Source: DASRJX01 sp035649235 (lineage in GTDB: Bacteria > Acidobacteriota > Polarisedimenticolia > Gp22-AA2). From it: a stretch of 7,634 nt of DNA. Position 1 is the first letter of the stretch; every line of letters starts with the position of its first letter. The notes under the pieces are model-generated. The model worked only from the letters and a program-made list of their open reading frames with translations. It was not told the origin of the DNA and searched no databases. Positions 6,853 through 7,634 of the stretch are shown here, in pieces. Made by a program: the position numbers and the translations under genes. The DNA is taken from NCBI GenBank assembly GCA_035649235.1, contig DASRJX010000053.1, positions 1 through 7,634 on the forward strand, read 5' to 3'.

Positions 6853-7238
6853 GGGGAAAGGCGCGCCGACGGCTGCTGCTCGAGTCGGGGGTCATCGCTG
6901 TCGCGCTCCTGGCGGCTTTCGTTCTCCCCGCGGCGAGGCCCCTGCCGTTCGACCTCTGCGTGCTCCACCGGCTCACCGGTCTCCCCTGCCTGACCTGCGG
7001 CCTGACGCGGTCGGTCTGCTTCCTCCTGCAGGGAGATCCGCGGGCGAGCCTGGCTTTCCATCCCGCCGGAGGCCTGGTCGTCCTCCTCCTGGCGGTCCGC
7101 GGCTCGTGGCGCGCCTGCGAGGCGGCGCTCAGGCGGCTAATCCTGCCGCGGGCGCTCCATCGCTTCACCGCCACGCTCGGCGCCGCGGGGGGCATCCTGT
7201 CGGCGGGGGCCTGGATCGTCCGCCTGACCCAGGTCTGA
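6849..7238 (+). CDS. DUF2752 family membrane protein
   Basis: This 129-residue protein carries the DUF2752 signature TGLPCLTCGLTR (43-54), with cysteines C47 and C50, followed by the family's short QGD (61-63) and AFHP (69-72) blocks (NP is commoner in the family). Hydrophobic segments lie near 10-29, 74-87 and 107-124, so two or three membrane spans are likely. Its ATG overlaps the stop of the GYF_2 gene (ATGA) and there is no clear ribosome site of its own, which points to translational coupling. The paired cysteines next to a membrane span could bind metal or form a redox pair, but the family's function is not established. The gene ends 6 bases from the archease stop, convergent with it. 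Confidence 0.85.
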   Translation: MRGKARRRLLLESGVIAVALLAAFVLPAARPLPFDLCVLHRLTGLPCLTCGLTRSVCFLLQGDPRASLAFHPAGGLVVLLLAVRGSWRACEAALRRLILPRALHRFTATLGAAGGILSAGAWIVRLTQV

Positions 7239-7244
7239 CTGGCC

Positions 7245-7634
7245 CTAGACGTCGAAGAAGACGCGCACCCGCCACGAGCCGCGGGCCCGGCCGATCCGCA
7301 TCTGGTGGTAGGTCACCGCCTTGATCTCGCGCCGGGGAGAGTGCCGCTCCGGATCGAGCGGCTCTCCGAGCACGGCGCCGGCCGCGACCAGCCGGCGGCG
7401 ATCGAGCGCGTCGACGCGGCACGACCGGAAGCGCCAGCCGCCCGTCTCCTGGCGATAGAGGATCTCGCTCAGCCACCGCACCAACAGGTCCTCGAGCGTC
7501 GCGCCCTTGACCCGCAGGCGGACGCCGCGCCGCGGCGCCACCGTGTCGTGGCCGCCGCCCAGGTCGAGAAGCGCCGCGGTGGCGTTCTCGAACAGGCGGC
7601 GGAGCGTCCGGCCGCTCACCGAGGCGCCGATGTC
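7245..7634 (-). CDS. Archease, RtcB activator, N-terminus cut by the window
   Basis: The 129 visible residues match archease, the small acidic protein that speeds RtcB guanylylation and lets the ligase turn over many times. The frame runs off the window at the family's DIG motif (DIGASVSG), whose aspartate is a metal ligand; with family length near 140, about 10-15 residues are missing. Visible blocks are TLRRLFENAT (9-18), the LEDLLVRWLSEILY segment, GEPLDPERH, the signature EIKAVTYHQM, and the C-terminal FFDV, whose D128-V129 supply the other conserved metal-site residues. The stop is TAG at 7245-7247. The gene is on the same strand as rtcB and would precede it in transcription order, but the GYF_2 and DUF2752 genes lie between them on the opposite strand, so it must have its own promoter, outside the window. 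Confidence 0.93.
   Translation of the reverse strand, partial: DIGASVSGRTLRRLFENATAALLDLGGGHDTVAPRRGVRLRVKGATLEDLLVRWLSEILYRQETGGWRFRSCRVDALDRRRLVAAGAVLGEPLDPERHSPRREIKAVTYHQMRIGRARGSWRVRVFFDV

Noticed and set aside
7234..7250. GTCT...AGAC inverted pair between the DUF2752 and archease stops
   Set aside because: Only four base pairs with a nine-base loop and no T-run; too weak to call a terminator.

Overview
The window is a very GC-rich (roughly 70% by eye), gene-dense piece of bacterial chromosome. It holds seven genes, two of them cut by the window edges, and no gene-free stretch above 200 bases. I see no rRNA, tRNA, CRISPR array, transposase or phage gene. A PD40 beta-propeller protein, GYF_2 and DUF2752 membrane proteins, an RtcB/archease pair and a multidomain lipid enzyme together suggest an uncultivated soil or groundwater lineage such as Acidobacteriota or a neighbouring phylum. 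That placement is inference from gene content; no phylogenetic marker is present.

Layout: (1) 2-919, plus strand, is the 3' part of a secreted five-blade PD40 (TolB-like) propeller protein. (2) 969-3668, minus strand, is an 899-residue fusion of an acyl-activating AMP ligase, an acyl carrier domain and a PlsC-type acyltransferase. It converges on gene 1. (3) A 175-base divergent control region, 3669-3843, holds a 21-base tandem near-repeat and an apparent leaderless promoter. (4) 3844-4389, plus strand, is a cupin of the cysteine dioxygenase family. (5) 4426-5895, minus strand, is the RNA ligase RtcB, starting at GTG. (6) 5896-6012 is a divergent control region with a palindromic -10 box that reads TATAAT on both strands, followed directly by a 15-base GC dyad. 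(7) 6013-6852 and 6849-7238, plus strand, are two membrane-protein genes joined by an ATGA overlap (GYF_2 plus multi-spanning domain, then DUF2752). (8) 7245-7634, minus strand, is archease, the RtcB activating partner, missing only its N-terminus at the window edge.

How they fit together: rtcB and archease are a known functional pair and lie on the same strand, but a two-gene membrane cassette on the opposite strand separates them. The lipid fusion carries activation, carriage and transfer of a fatty acyl group in one chain, in the reverse domain order from E. coli Aas and with its own carrier domain. It is the most unusual protein here. The cysteine dioxygenase is divergent from it, and I see no metabolic link between the two beyond the shared control region.
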